A stretch of DNA of 64,000 bases from positions 4,278,001-4,342,000 of the forward strand of contig NZ_CP013747.1 of assembly GCF_001484605.1 (NCBI RefSeq), given 5' to 3'. The notes below the pieces were generated by a model, which saw only the letters and a program-made list of their open reading frames with translations, was not told where the DNA came from and made no database searches. Below, one piece after another: positions 41,948 to 49,699 of this stretch. How positions within the stretch are numbered: the stretch's first letter is position 1; every line of letters begins with the position of its first letter. The DNA is from Pseudarthrobacter sulfonivorans (GTDB lineage Bacteria > Actinomycetota > Actinomycetes > Actinomycetales > Micrococcaceae). The position numbers and the translations under genes are program-made.

Positions 41948-43036
41948 TCAGGCCACCGACTCGGCGCTGCTCGGGTGTGCCACCTCGGTGCTGCGCCGGA
42001 GTATGACCTGGCCGGTTATCGGGGGCGATCCGGCATCGTCGGGGGACGGGCCGGCTGCGCTGCTGGCGGCCTGCCGTCCGATCTCTTCCAGGGGAAGGTG
42101 CACCGTGGAGAGGGCCGGCCGGAAATCGCGCAGAGTCTCAATATCGTCGAAACCGGCAACGGCGGCGTCGCGCGGGATCCGCAGTCCCTGGGAGCGCAGC
42201 GCGGCGGCGGCCCCGATGGCCATAACATCGTTGACGGCAAAGATGCAGAGCCGTTTTGTCTCCGTCCCGGGTTGGGACGGAGTGATCCGTGCAGCCAGGG
42301 CGAGGCCGGCCTCGAAGCCGCCCGCACGGGTGAAGTCCGTGCGGATGACGTCCGCGGCAGGCAGGCCGGCGCTGGCAAGGCCGCGCTGGAACCCACGGAT
42401 CCGGTCGTCGGAGGTGAACAGCCCTTCCGGGCCGCCGACGATGACGAAGTCTTCTTCCCGCGACGCGGCCAGCTCAGTTGCGAGCTGCGCGGCCAGCTCC
42501 TCATTGGGCACACTCACCACGCGGTAGCCGTCCGCTGCCGCGGCCCCCACAATCCCGTGGCCGATCACGCCCACGTGGCCGCCGTTGCGGCAGTATCGGT
42601 CCAGTTCCGCAGCGAGTTCGGTGTTGCCTTCCAGGTCCTCGGTGCGGGAGGTCCGTGATCCTGCGATCACGATGGAATCGGCGCGGCGTGCGGCGAAGGC
42701 AGCCACGGCTTCCTTCTCACTGTCCGGAGCGCCCTCAGTGGTGGCCAGCAGCACCATCTTGTGCTGTTCCCTCGCGGCATCCTGGACGCCGCGGGCAATG
42801 GCTGCGAAGTACGGATCGGCAATGTCATGCACGATCAGCCCGATAAGCCCGGAGCTGGACTTGGCCAGCCCCTGCGCCTGGGCGTTGGGAATGTAGCCGA
42901 GGGATTCGGCAGCCTGGCGCACCCGGTCCGCAATATCCTTGCCGGGTATCCGGGCGGAGCCGTTCAGCACGCGGGAGGCGGTGGCCGGCGACACGCCCGC
43001 CAGCCGGGCCACCTCGGTGAGGGTACTTGCAGCCAC
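41948..43036 (-). CDS. LacI-family transcriptional regulator
   Basis: Repressor of 362 aa. The N-terminal helix-turn-helix TLTEVARLAGVSPATASRVLNG and hinge (to about 60) are followed by a periplasmic-binding-protein-like sugar domain (about 62-340). GTG start with GGGAGAAG upstream. It is divergent from a Gfo/Idh oxidoreductase gene, and the 178-bp gap contains two LacI-type operators. It therefore probably represses both itself and the oxidoreductase-DUF993-isomerase operon. The inducing sugar is unknown. Confidence 0.92.
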   Translation of the reverse strand: MAASTLTEVARLAGVSPATASRVLNGSARIPGKDIADRVRQAAESLGYIPNAQAQGLAKSSSGLIGLIVHDIADPYFAAIARGVQDAAREQHKMVLLATTEGAPDSEKEAVAAFAARRADSIVIAGSRTSRTEDLEGNTELAAELDRYCRNGGHVGVIGHGIVGAAAADGYRVVSVPNEELAAQLATELAASREEDFVIVGGPEGLFTSDDRIRGFQRGLASAGLPAADVIRTDFTRAGGFEAGLALAARITPSQPGTETKRLCIFAVNDVMAIGAAAALRSQGLRIPRDAAVAGFDDIETLRDFRPALSTVHLPLEEIGRQAASSAAGPSPDDAGSPPITGQVILRRSTEVAHPSSAESVA

Positions 43037-43105
43037 AACTTCTCCCGTTCATACAGACTTTCAGCGCCGTTAGCGCCGCTTTCAGTATGGCAGTTTGAGG
43101 ATACT

Positions 43106-43124
43106 TTGGGAAAGCGCTTGCCAA
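43106..43124. promoter_or_regulatory. LacI-type operator 1
   Basis: TTGGGAAAGCGCTTGCCAA, a 19-bp imperfect palindrome centred on a CG step, the form expected of LacI/CcpA-like operators. It is 70 bp before the lacI start. Confidence 0.75.
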
Positions 43125-43155
43125 CCCGAAGGGGAGCGGTGCATGATGGACGCAG

Positions 43156-43173
43156 TGGGAATGCGCTTTCCCA
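43156..43173. promoter_or_regulatory. LacI-type operator 2
   Basis: TGGGAATGCGCTTTCCCA, a near-perfect 18-bp palindrome sharing GGGAA-GCGCTT with operator 1. It lies 42 bp before the Gfo/Idh start, where repressor binding would block its promoter. Confidence 0.78.
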
Positions 43174-43214
43174 ATTCAGTTTGAGTAACACTGCTCACTC
43201 ACCGTGGAGGACAC

Positions 43215-44384
43215 ATGGGCTTCGAAACAAAGACGATCCGTATCGCCATGAACGGCATTACCGGCCGGATGGGTTACCGCCAGCACCTGCTGCGTTCCAT
43301 CCTTCCCATCCGCGACGCCGGGGGCTTCACGCTGGAGGACGGCACCAAGGTCCAGGTGGAGCCGATCCTGGTCGGCCGCAATGAAGCCAAGATCCGCGAG
43401 CTGGCAGAACTGCATAAGGTGGCCGAATGGACCACGGACCTGGATTCCGTGATCAATGATCCTTCGGTGGACATCATCTTCGATGCGTCCATGACGAGCC
43501 TCCGCGCCGCCACGCTGAAGAAGGCCATGCTGGCTGGCAAGCACATCTTCACCGAGAAGCCCACGGCGGAATCCCTGGAAGAAGCCATCGAACTGGCCCG
43601 CATCGGCAAGGAAGCCGGCGTCACCGCCGGCGTTGTGCACGACAAGCTGTACCTCCCCGGCTTGGTCAAGCTCCGCCGTCTGGTGGACGAAGGCTTCTTC
43701 GGCCGCATCCTCTCCATCCGCGGCGAATTCGGCTACTGGGTCTTCGAAGGCGACGTCCAGGCAGCGCAACGACCGTCCTGGAACTACCGCAAGGAAGACG
43801 GCGGCGGCATGACCACGGACATGTTCTGCCACTGGAACTACGTCCTCGAAGGCATCATCGGCAAGGTCAAGAGCGTCAACGCCAAGACCGCCACCCACAT
43901 CCCGGCCCGCTGGGACGAGGCAGGCAAGGAGTACAAGGCCACCGCCGACGACGCCTCCTACGGCATCTTCGAACTCGAAACGCCGGCAGGCGAGCCGGTC
44001 ATCGGCCAGATCAACTCCTCCTGGGCTGTCCGCGTCTACCGCGACGAGCTTGTGGAATTCCAGATCGACGGCACGTATGGTTCCGCCGTTGCCGGCCTGA
44101 ACAAGTGCGTTGCCCAGCAGCGCGCCCACACTCCCAAGCCGGTCTGGAACCCGGACCTGCCCGTCACGGAATCCTTCCGCAGCCAGTGGCAGGAAGTTCC
44201 CGCCAACGCCGAGCTGGACAACGGCTTCAAGCTGCAGTGGGAAGAGTTCCTGCGCGACGTGGTGGCCGGCCGCGAGCACCGCTTCGGCCTGCTGTCCGCC
44301 GCCCGCGGCGTCCAGCTCGCCGAGCTTGGCCTGCAGTCCAACGACGAACGCCGCACCATCGACATCCCGGAGATCACGCTCTGA
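43215..44384 (+). CDS. Gfo/Idh/MocA-family oxidoreductase
   Basis: NAD(P)-dependent sugar oxidoreductase of 389 aa. The N-terminal Rossmann fold starts IRIAMNGITGRMGYRQHLLRS. The conserved FTEKPTAESLEEAIELA box (EKP, about 116) is the family signature, and GVVHDKLYLPGLVKLRRLV follows in the substrate domain. GGAGG is 5 nt before the ATG. It is first in an operon with the DUF993 gene (1-bp overlap) and the isomerase. In such clusters this enzyme often oxidises a sugar to a keto intermediate. The substrate here is unknown. Confidence 0.9.
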   Translation: MGFETKTIRIAMNGITGRMGYRQHLLRSILPIRDAGGFTLEDGTKVQVEPILVGRNEAKIRELAELHKVAEWTTDLDSVINDPSVDIIFDASMTSLRAATLKKAMLAGKHIFTEKPTAESLEEAIELARIGKEAGVTAGVVHDKLYLPGLVKLRRLVDEGFFGRILSIRGEFGYWVFEGDVQAAQRPSWNYRKEDGGGMTTDMFCHWNYVLEGIIGKVKSVNAKTATHIPARWDEAGKEYKATADDASYGIFELETPAGEPVIGQINSSWAVRVYRDELVEFQIDGTYGSAVAGLNKCVAQQRAHTPKPVWNPDLPVTESFRSQWQEVPANAELDNGFKLQWEEFLRDVVAGREHRFGLLSAARGVQLAELGLQSNDERRTIDIPEITL

Positions 44385-45598
44385 TGACTTCCCTGATCCT
44401 TCCCACCCACGGCGGCGGCACCCGCGAGTACCGCCTCCAGGGCGGCGTGTCGTGGGCCCGCCCCGCCGCCCCGCTCACGTCGCGGCGTGCCTACGCCGCC
44501 GCCCACGTCATTCCCGAGGTCCTGGCGGACAACACGCCAGGTGCCCCGGCCAGCCTCGACTGGGACGCCACCTTGGCGTACCGGCACGAACTCTGGTCCT
44601 ACGGCCTCGGTGTCGCCGATGCCATGGACACCGCCCAGCGCGGCATGGGCCTGGACTGGGCCGCAACCCAGCAGCTCATCAAGCGCACCGGTGTGGAGGC
44701 CGCTTCGGTGGTCGCCGCCGGTGGCCCCGCTACCGCCGGGAAGACCGTCCGCGACCTGGTCTCGTGCGGTGCCGGTACCGACCAGCTGGAGCTCGCCACA
44801 CTGCCCACCGGCAAGGCAGGTCTTGCCGCCGTCCTGGACGCCTACCGCGAGCAGATCGCCGTCGTCAGTGAAGCCGGACCCAAGATCATCCTGATGGCTT
44901 CCCGGGCGCTGGCCCGCGTGGCCAACGGCCCGGACGACTACCTGCACGTCTATTCGACGCTGCTGCAGGAAGTGGACCAGCCCGTCATCCTGCACTGGCT
45001 CGGGACCATGTTCGATCCCGCGCTGGCCGGATACTGGGGTTCGGACGACGTCGCTGCCGCGACCGAGACGTTCCTTTCCCTGATCCGCCAGCACGCCGAC
45101 AAGGTAGACGGCGTCAAGGTATCGCTGCTTGACGCTTCGCACGAGGTTGCCCTGCGCGCTGCCCTGCCGGAAGGCGTCCGCCTCTACACCGGCGACGACT
45201 TCAACTACCCGGAACTGATCGACGGCGACGGCAGCCACCATTCGGACGCGCTGCTGGGCATCTTCGCTGCGATCTACCCTGCCGCGTCGGTTGCGCTGCA
45301 GAAGTACGACGCCGGCCAGGCTGCCGAAGCGCGGGCCATCCTGGACTCCACCCGCGAACTCGGCAAGCACATCTTCAGTGCCCCCACGTTCTACTACAAG
45401 ACCGGGATCGCCTTTATGTCCTGGCTCAACGGCAGGCAGCCCGGCTTCCAGATGGTGGGCGGCCTGCACTCCGGCCGCTCCGTCTGCCACCTGGCCAAGA
45501 CCTTCGAACTTGCCGACCAGGCAGGGCTGCTGAAGGACCCGGCGCTCGCCGCGTTCCGGATGTCCGACTACCTGCGCATCAACGGAGTGGGAGCATGA
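44384..45598 (+). CDS. DUF993 family protein (dihydrodipicolinate synthase-like)
   Basis: Protein of 404 aa from a family with a predicted TIM-barrel related to dihydrodipicolinate synthase, which acts through a Schiff base. Visible features are the LPTHGGGTREYRL start, LDWAATQQLIKRTG (about 85), QPVILHWLGTMFDPAL (about 200), DGVKVSLLDASHE with a Lys that could be catalytic (about 241), and YYKTGIAFMSWLNG. The ATG overlaps the preceding stop by one base and the gene overlaps the next by 4 bp. A retro-aldol or aldol step in sugar breakdown is a reasonable guess, not proven. Confidence 0.85.
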   Translation: MTSLILPTHGGGTREYRLQGGVSWARPAAPLTSRRAYAAAHVIPEVLADNTPGAPASLDWDATLAYRHELWSYGLGVADAMDTAQRGMGLDWAATQQLIKRTGVEAASVVAAGGPATAGKTVRDLVSCGAGTDQLELATLPTGKAGLAAVLDAYREQIAVVSEAGPKIILMASRALARVANGPDDYLHVYSTLLQEVDQPVILHWLGTMFDPALAGYWGSDDVAAATETFLSLIRQHADKVDGVKVSLLDASHEVALRAALPEGVRLYTGDDFNYPELIDGDGSHHSDALLGIFAAIYPAASVALQKYDAGQAAEARAILDSTRELGKHIFSAPTFYYKTGIAFMSWLNGRQPGFQMVGGLHSGRSVCHLAKTFELADQAGLLKDPALAAFRMSDYLRINGVGA

Positions 45599-46452
45599 CA
45601 TCTAATTCAGAACCGTCCCCTTTTTCACGGCTTTCCCTGAACAGCGCCACCACCAAGAAGCTGACGCTTGCCGAAGTGGTTGATGGCTGTGTCCGCGCCG
45701 GAATCCCCGCGATCGCCCCGTGGCGCGACCGGGTTGAAGAAGCGGGGCTGGACAAGGCCGCGAAGCTGATCAAGGACGCGGGCCTGCGGGTCTCCTCCTT
45801 GTGCCGCGGCGGCTTCTTGACTGCGGCTGACGCTGAGGGCCAGGCCGCCGCCCTGGCGGACAACCGGGCGGCCGTCCTCGAAGCGGCTGCGCTGGACACC
45901 GGGGAACTCTTCCTGGTGGTCGGCGGCCTGGCGCCGGGGGAGAAGGACGTGATGGCAGCCCGCCAGCGCGTTGCCGACCGCCTCGCCGATCTTGTCCCGT
46001 TCGCCTCGGAGAACGGCATCCGGCTGGTGCTCGAACCCCTGCACCCCATGTACGCAGCGGACCGCGCCGTCATCTCGACCCTGGGCCAGGCCCTGGATCT
46101 TGCAGCCCCGTTTGATGCGCACGCGGTGGGCGTCGCCGTCGACACCTTCCACGTCTGGTGGGACCCGGACCTGAAGGCCCAGATTGAACGTGCCGGCAGG
46201 GAAGGGCGCATCGCCTCCTACCAGGTGTGTGACTTCAATATGCCCATAGCGGCCGATCCGCTGCTGTCCCGCGGATTTATGGGCGACGGCGTGATCGACT
46301 TCGCCACGATCAGCACCTGGGTCAGGGACGCCGGGTATACCGGGGACATCGAGGTTGAAATCTTCAACCAGGAGATCTGGGACGCCGACGGCGATACCGT
46401 CATGGAGACCGTCAAGGCGCGCTACGCGGAACTCGTGCTGCCGTTCGCGTGA
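45595..46452 (+). CDS. Sugar phosphate isomerase/epimerase (xylose isomerase-like TIM barrel)
   Basis: TIM-barrel protein of 285 aa in the AP-endonuclease-2/IolE group. Metal and substrate residues appear in RLVLEPLHPMY (Glu, about 144), VGVAVDTFHVWWDPD (Asp and His, about 181), YQVCDFNMP (about 210) and DIEVEIFNQEIW (Glu, about 248). It is the third gene of the LacI-controlled operon and overlaps the DUF993 gene by 4 bp. It probably isomerises or dehydrates the keto intermediate made by the oxidoreductase. The reaction is inferred from fold only. Confidence 0.88.
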   Translation: MTSNSEPSPFSRLSLNSATTKKLTLAEVVDGCVRAGIPAIAPWRDRVEEAGLDKAAKLIKDAGLRVSSLCRGGFLTAADAEGQAAALADNRAAVLEAAALDTGELFLVVGGLAPGEKDVMAARQRVADRLADLVPFASENGIRLVLEPLHPMYAADRAVISTLGQALDLAAPFDAHAVGVAVDTFHVWWDPDLKAQIERAGREGRIASYQVCDFNMPIAADPLLSRGFMGDGVIDFATISTWVRDAGYTGDIEVEIFNQEIWDADGDTVMETVKARYAELVLPFA

Positions 46453-46527
46453 CCTGATGAAGTCCGCGGGCCCCATACGTTTCGCTGCGGAGTTCCGCCG
46501 CGTGGAGCACATGGGTATGGTGATGCC

Positions 46528-47376
46528 ATGACCGCACTGTCCGCGGACTTTTCTTGCCGGAACGCCCCTTTGGACTACTGGTTTGTCAGACTCCGTGCCG
46601 GCGACCTCTCGTTCCTTGCCGACTTTATCCTCCGGACCGGTACTGATAGCGCGGAAGTCAGGATAAGTCTGTGGGTTCGCGGGGAGGGGCGCGTTCTTCA
46701 TCGGAGCGGCGACTGGAAGGCGGACGGGGCCGAAGTTGTCATCGGCGGGAGCCTGTTCGCCGCGGAGCGCAGCCGAGGCTGGGCCGGGGATGTCGGCTGG
46801 GAGCTTTACTGGGATGCCGGGACTGCCCGGATTGCCCCGGCCATGCCCCTGATGAATTCACTCCATCCACTTGACCTTGAACTCATTAGTTACCCCAGGG
46901 TCCGGATTGCAGGTGAAGTGACTGTGTCCGGGGAAGTTTTCCCCGTGGGTGACGCCGCCGGAACGCTGACGCACTATTGGGGCCGACGGCTTCCTGATGC
47001 ATGGCGGTGGGTATCCGCTGCCGGGCCTACAAGTTCAGGCCCGGCGGTGGAGGCAGTCCTGATGCGGTCGCGGCTTTGGGGGCACCGGCCTGCCCTGGTC
47101 GCGGGCTATCTCTGGACCGCGGAAGACGGGGACCGCGCCGGAAGCCTCCTGGTTTCGCCTGTTTCCGGCGTACTGACCGCAGCGGGAACCGGGGCGGACT
47201 TCCTCCTGACCGGTCGCGGTTTAACCGGCACGCGGCGGTTGCTTTGTAGCGCGGCGCCGGAGGACTTCAATGACCTCGGCGAGGATATCCACCAGACGCT
47301 GGAGGGCCGCTGCATTCTGCTGGGGGAGGACTGGCCGTTTTCGGCGGTCGGACTCGAATACCGTGCGCTCCCATAA
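46528..47376 (+). CDS. Protein of unknown function, possibly lipocalin-like
   Basis: Soluble protein of 282 aa, rich in alternating beta-strand pattern and Trp, with no signal peptide. The segment GTLTHYWGRRLPDAWRWVSA (about 145) resembles the H-x-WG...W-x-W pattern of AttH/CrtC-type lipocalin-like domains, but the match is weak. No other motif was recognised. The ATG lacks a strong ribosome site. It follows the LacI-controlled operon by 75 bp and is followed by a terminator, so it may be independent or the last operon gene. Confidence 0.65.
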   Translation: MTALSADFSCRNAPLDYWFVRLRAGDLSFLADFILRTGTDSAEVRISLWVRGEGRVLHRSGDWKADGAEVVIGGSLFAAERSRGWAGDVGWELYWDAGTARIAPAMPLMNSLHPLDLELISYPRVRIAGEVTVSGEVFPVGDAAGTLTHYWGRRLPDAWRWVSAAGPTSSGPAVEAVLMRSRLWGHRPALVAGYLWTAEDGDRAGSLLVSPVSGVLTAAGTGADFLLTGRGLTGTRRLLCSAAPEDFNDLGEDIHQTLEGRCILLGEDWPFSAVGLEYRALP

Positions 47377-47405
47377 TGGACCGCGAAGTAGCACGCGCAG
47401 AAAGG

Positions 47406-47437
47406 AAAACACCCCGGTCTGCTGACCGGGGTGTTTT
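47406..47437. terminator. Terminator downstream of the unknown gene, probably also original tRNA-Arg terminator
   Basis: A perfect 13-bp stem AAAACACCCCGGT with a 6-nt loop and T4/A4 ends, usable on both strands. On the minus strand it lies 45 bp past the truncated tRNA-Arg copy, the place expected for the tRNA's terminator before element integration. Confidence 0.85.
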
Positions 47438-47481
47438 GTGCTGACCGGCGCATCCGTCAAGGACGTGCCAACCCATCACCT

Positions 47482-47521
47482 TGTGCCCCAGGAGGGAATC
47501 GAACCCCCGACCGGCGGATTA
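47482..47521. repeat. Attachment-site repeat, truncated copy of the tRNA-Arg 3' end
   Basis: A 40-bp exact copy of 49610-49649, covering the 3' half of tRNA-Arg from the anticodon loop to the discriminator base plus 2 bp. The 5' half of the tRNA is absent. This is the expected left junction (att) of an element integrated into the tRNA gene. Confidence 0.9.
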
Positions 47522-47605
47522 CAAGGTTGGCGATTCGGCAGAGGTTTTGGTCTTCCCATTCCGCCGCTTCCAGCACATTGAAGATGCTCCCTTGGAGATC
47601 GCCTC

Positions 47606-47947
47606 GTGAGCGCCGCAATGGCGCGGCCTCACGTCGGCATGCTCCTCACCACCGTGACCGAGCTCGACGCCCTGCCGACCTTCGCCGTCGTCCTCGGCGA
47701 TCCGGACTGCCTCAACGATTCGCCCGATTACCGGCGCGTGTCCATGCAGAAGCGCCCTGACGGGCCGGACCCTCTCTCCACCGATTACTGGTACCCGGCG
47801 TGGGACTCCGATATCTTCAACGCCCTGGCGGCAGAGGAAGCGGTGGGCCGGTTCCACCTCGGTCCGTTCCTGGTCGTCTGGCTTCCGGATACAGAGCCCA
47901 TCATCGAGGCCGCAGCCGAACTACGGCAGGCACACCCCCGAACTTAA
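47606..47947 (+). CDS. Protein of unknown function within the integrative module
   Basis: Protein of 113 aa, starting MSAAMARPHVGM and containing DYWYPAWDSDIFNAL and a VVWLPDTEPIIEAAAEL end. No family recognised. There is no signal peptide or membrane segment. GTG start with GGAG about 8 nt upstream. Codon use looks like that of the chromosome. A hairpin follows 8 bp after the stop. Confidence 0.55.
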   Translation: MSAAMARPHVGMLLTTVTELDALPTFAVVLGDPDCLNDSPDYRRVSMQKRPDGPDPLSTDYWYPAWDSDIFNALAAEEAVGRFHLGPFLVVWLPDTEPIIEAAAELRQAHPRT

Positions 47948-47955
47948 AACTAAAA

Positions 47956-47988
47956 GGCCGGCCGGATGTTGAAGCATCCGAACCGGCC
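47956..47988 (-). terminator. Leftward terminator in the integrative module
   Basis: Stem GGCCGG-CGGATG with a small internal mismatch and a 6-nt loop. On the minus strand the end is followed by TTTTAGTTTT, so it terminates a leftward transcript. The rightward side lacks a T-run. Confidence 0.6.
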
Positions 47989-48518
47989 AGGCAATCAGTC
48001 CCCGGCTACGGACCCTGATCGCGGAACCAGTCTAACCACTGCACCCTGCACCAGTCCATAGCTTGTGACGCCCTCATACCGAGGCGGTACGGCTACCCCG
48101 CCTGGTGCTTTTGTCGCGCCTCAAAACACGCTAAGCCTTCAACCACGGGCTGCTTACTGGGTCAGAGCCAGTTCCAATGTCGCGTGTGCAGGCAGGGTGT
48201 TCACCAGGAAGAGCAATCCCTTGGAATCGAAGAAGTGCCAGCACCTACAGTGGGCCCAGCCGGGCCACCAGATCTGCACACATACCGCCCTCCAGCCCCC
48301 AAGCAGGAGGATGCCGCCACTGCCCAGGAGTAATGCCCTGAGCCAGCTGCGAAACGACCGACGACCGACGCAACCGACGCGGTGTCCACGTAAACGCTTC
48401 TGTCTTTTAGTCCGCCCCACCCGCACAGCCATGTGCTTTGGGACGGACCAGAAGGCAGAAGTCTCTCCTCCCAAGCTTCCCTCTGCTCCCTCTGCGGTAT
48501 CAGCAAAACAAAAGAAAA
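47989..48518. other. Region without a convincing gene in the integrative module
   Basis: About 530 bp between the unknown gene and the integrase lead. Open frames exist on both strands, but their translations are rich in Arg, Pro, Ser and Cys and look non-coding. Both ends are bordered by hairpins whose T-runs face left, which hints at leftward RNA. Confidence 0.5.
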
Positions 48519-48535
48519 GGCCTGCAAAGCAGGCC
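48519..48535 (-). terminator. Leftward terminator upstream of the integrase
   Basis: GGCCTGC-AAA-GCAGGCC, a perfect 7-bp stem followed on the minus strand by a long T-rich tail (TTTTCTTTTGTTTT). It lies about 95 bp before the integrase start and faces away from it. Confidence 0.7.
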
Positions 48536-48630
48536 CTGACCAGCCAAAACCTTCCAGACTATCGGCGAGAAATCAGCCTTGAATCAAGGTAAGAACGGTA
48601 GCGGAACACACACTAAACCAGGGGGCACTA

Positions 48631-49527
48631 ATGAACACGGAAGACACGCTGACATACTGGACGGCCTGCATGAAAGCGGCAGACCTCACACCGAAAACAA
48701 TCAGAGAACGACTCATCTTCATCCGCCAGCTGGCCCGCGACATCGAGTCCCTGGAGACCGTCACACGCCGTGACCTGATCCACTGGACCGCCGCCCAGAA
48801 CTGGTCCAACTCCACCCGCGTGCACCGCCGCTCGGGCCTACATACATTCTTCGCCTGGATGCAGGACGAACAGCTGCGCCTGGACAACCCCGCCTACCGG
48901 CTGCCGAGGGTCGCCACCCGGAAGCGCGAACCGAATCCCTTCAGCGTCGAAGAGATCAACGCCCTGCTTCAGTCCGGGATCTACCGGAAGACCCGCGTCA
49001 TGGTCGCCCTGCACTATTACCTCGGGTTACGCGTCTCGGAGATCGCGGCCGTCAACGGCGCTGACATCGACTGGAACGTCCGCACCCTCAAGACCATCGG
49101 CAAGGGCCGCAAAGAGGCCACCCTGCCCGTCCCCGCCGCCGTCTGGCCCCTGTTCCAGCAGATGCCCAGGACCGGCTACTGGTTCCCCAACCGGACAGCC
49201 AACAAACTCCACGCCGCCGGCGAAGGCCACATCATGGGCAACAGTGTCTCCGGCCTGATCGGCGAAGCGATCAAACGCATGGGCCTCAAGCACCGGCCCC
49301 ACGACCTCCGCGCTTCCCTGGCCACCGAGATGCACGAGGCCGGCGTCAGTGACTTCATCGTCCAACGCAGCATGCGGCACTCCAACATGGACACCACCAC
49401 GAAGTACCTGCTGCTCCGACCCGAAGGCATCCGCCACGGCTTCGATCTGCTCCCGGTCCTCACCATCCCGGATCGCTCTGGCCGGCGCCGCGTCGCACCA
49501 CCCGACGCCGCGCCCCTGGCAGCCTGA
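48631..49527 (+). CDS. int: Tyrosine recombinase (phage-type integrase)
   Basis: Site-specific recombinase of 298 aa. The N-terminal core-binding SAM-like domain covers about 5-85. The catalytic domain has Arg in LGLRVSEIAAV (about 133), Lys in IGKGRKEATL, HDLRAS (His and Arg, about 225), His in RSMRHSNMD (about 248) and Tyr nucleophile in TTKYLLLRP (about 256). AGGGGGC precedes the ATG. It points at the 3' end of the adjacent tRNA-Arg, as integrases that use tRNA sites commonly do. It is distinct from the housekeeping XerC at 5.1-6.1 kb. Confidence 0.92.
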   Translation: MNTEDTLTYWTACMKAADLTPKTIRERLIFIRQLARDIESLETVTRRDLIHWTAAQNWSNSTRVHRRSGLHTFFAWMQDEQLRLDNPAYRLPRVATRKREPNPFSVEEINALLQSGIYRKTRVMVALHYYLGLRVSEIAAVNGADIDWNVRTLKTIGKGRKEATLPVPAAVWPLFQQMPRTGYWFPNRTANKLHAAGEGHIMGNSVSGLIGEAIKRMGLKHRPHDLRASLATEMHEAGVSDFIVQRSMRHSNMDTTTKYLLLRPEGIRHGFDLLPVLTIPDRSGRRRVAPPDAAPLAA

Positions 49528-49571
49528 CCAGTTCACTTGATGGGTAGTTGACGGGCACATGACAACCCAAA

Positions 49572-49604
49572 AAGGGCCGGACACCTTGACGGTGTCCGGC
49601 CCTT
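49572..49604 (-). terminator. Terminator of tRNA-Arg supplied by the integrated element
   Basis: A perfect 14-bp stem AAGGGCCGGACACC with loop TTGAC. On the minus strand it is followed by a T-run. It lies 7 bp past the repeat, on the element side, so integration restored a terminator to the tRNA. Confidence 0.85.
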
Positions 49605-49609
49605 ACGCA

Positions 49610-49649
49610 TGTGCCCCAGGAGGGAATCGAACCCCCGACCGGCGGATTA
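49610..49649. repeat. Attachment-site repeat within intact tRNA-Arg
   Basis: A 40-bp exact direct repeat of 47482-47521. It ends at the anticodon loop of the intact tRNA, a usual crossover location for tyrosine integrases. Confidence 0.9.
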
Positions 49650-49684
49650 GAAAGCCGCTGCTCTATCCCCTGAGCTACTGGGGC
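49612..49684 (-). tRNA. tRNA-Arg (anticodon TCT)
   Basis: Complete cloverleaf on the minus strand: acceptor GCCCCAG/CTGGGGC, D-arm GCTCAGGGGATAGAGC, anticodon arm GCGGC-TTTCTAA-TCCGC (closing pair C-T mismatched), T-arm GGGGG-TTCGATT-CCCTC, discriminator A. CCA is not encoded. The 3' half is duplicated at 47482. A reading frame ends only 15 bp upstream, so little room exists for a separate promoter. Confidence 0.94.
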
Positions 49685-49699
49685 CAGGCGAACTACAGT

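Larger units (their letters stand above)
47482..49649. mobile_element. Integrative module in tRNA-Arg carrying a tyrosine integrase
   Basis: A segment of about 2.1 kb bounded by 40-bp direct repeats of the tRNA-Arg 3' end, with an integrase next to the intact tRNA. It also carries a small unknown gene and several terminators. It could be a complete small element, a remnant, or the left part of the adjacent prophage. The repeat orientation (truncated tRNA on the left, intact on the right, element on the tRNA 3' side) is the classical arrangement. Confidence 0.7.

Noticed and set aside
48000..48065. tRNA-like stretch on the minus strand (GTGGTTAGACTGGTTCCGCG)
   Set aside because: No acceptor stem, anticodon arm or proper T-arm could be folded, and the loop sizes do not fit.
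48065..48592. A 175-codon rightward frame before the integrase
   Set aside because: Composition is Pro/Arg/Ser/Cys-rich and low complexity, with no start signal, no motif and overlapping equally poor frames on the other strand.
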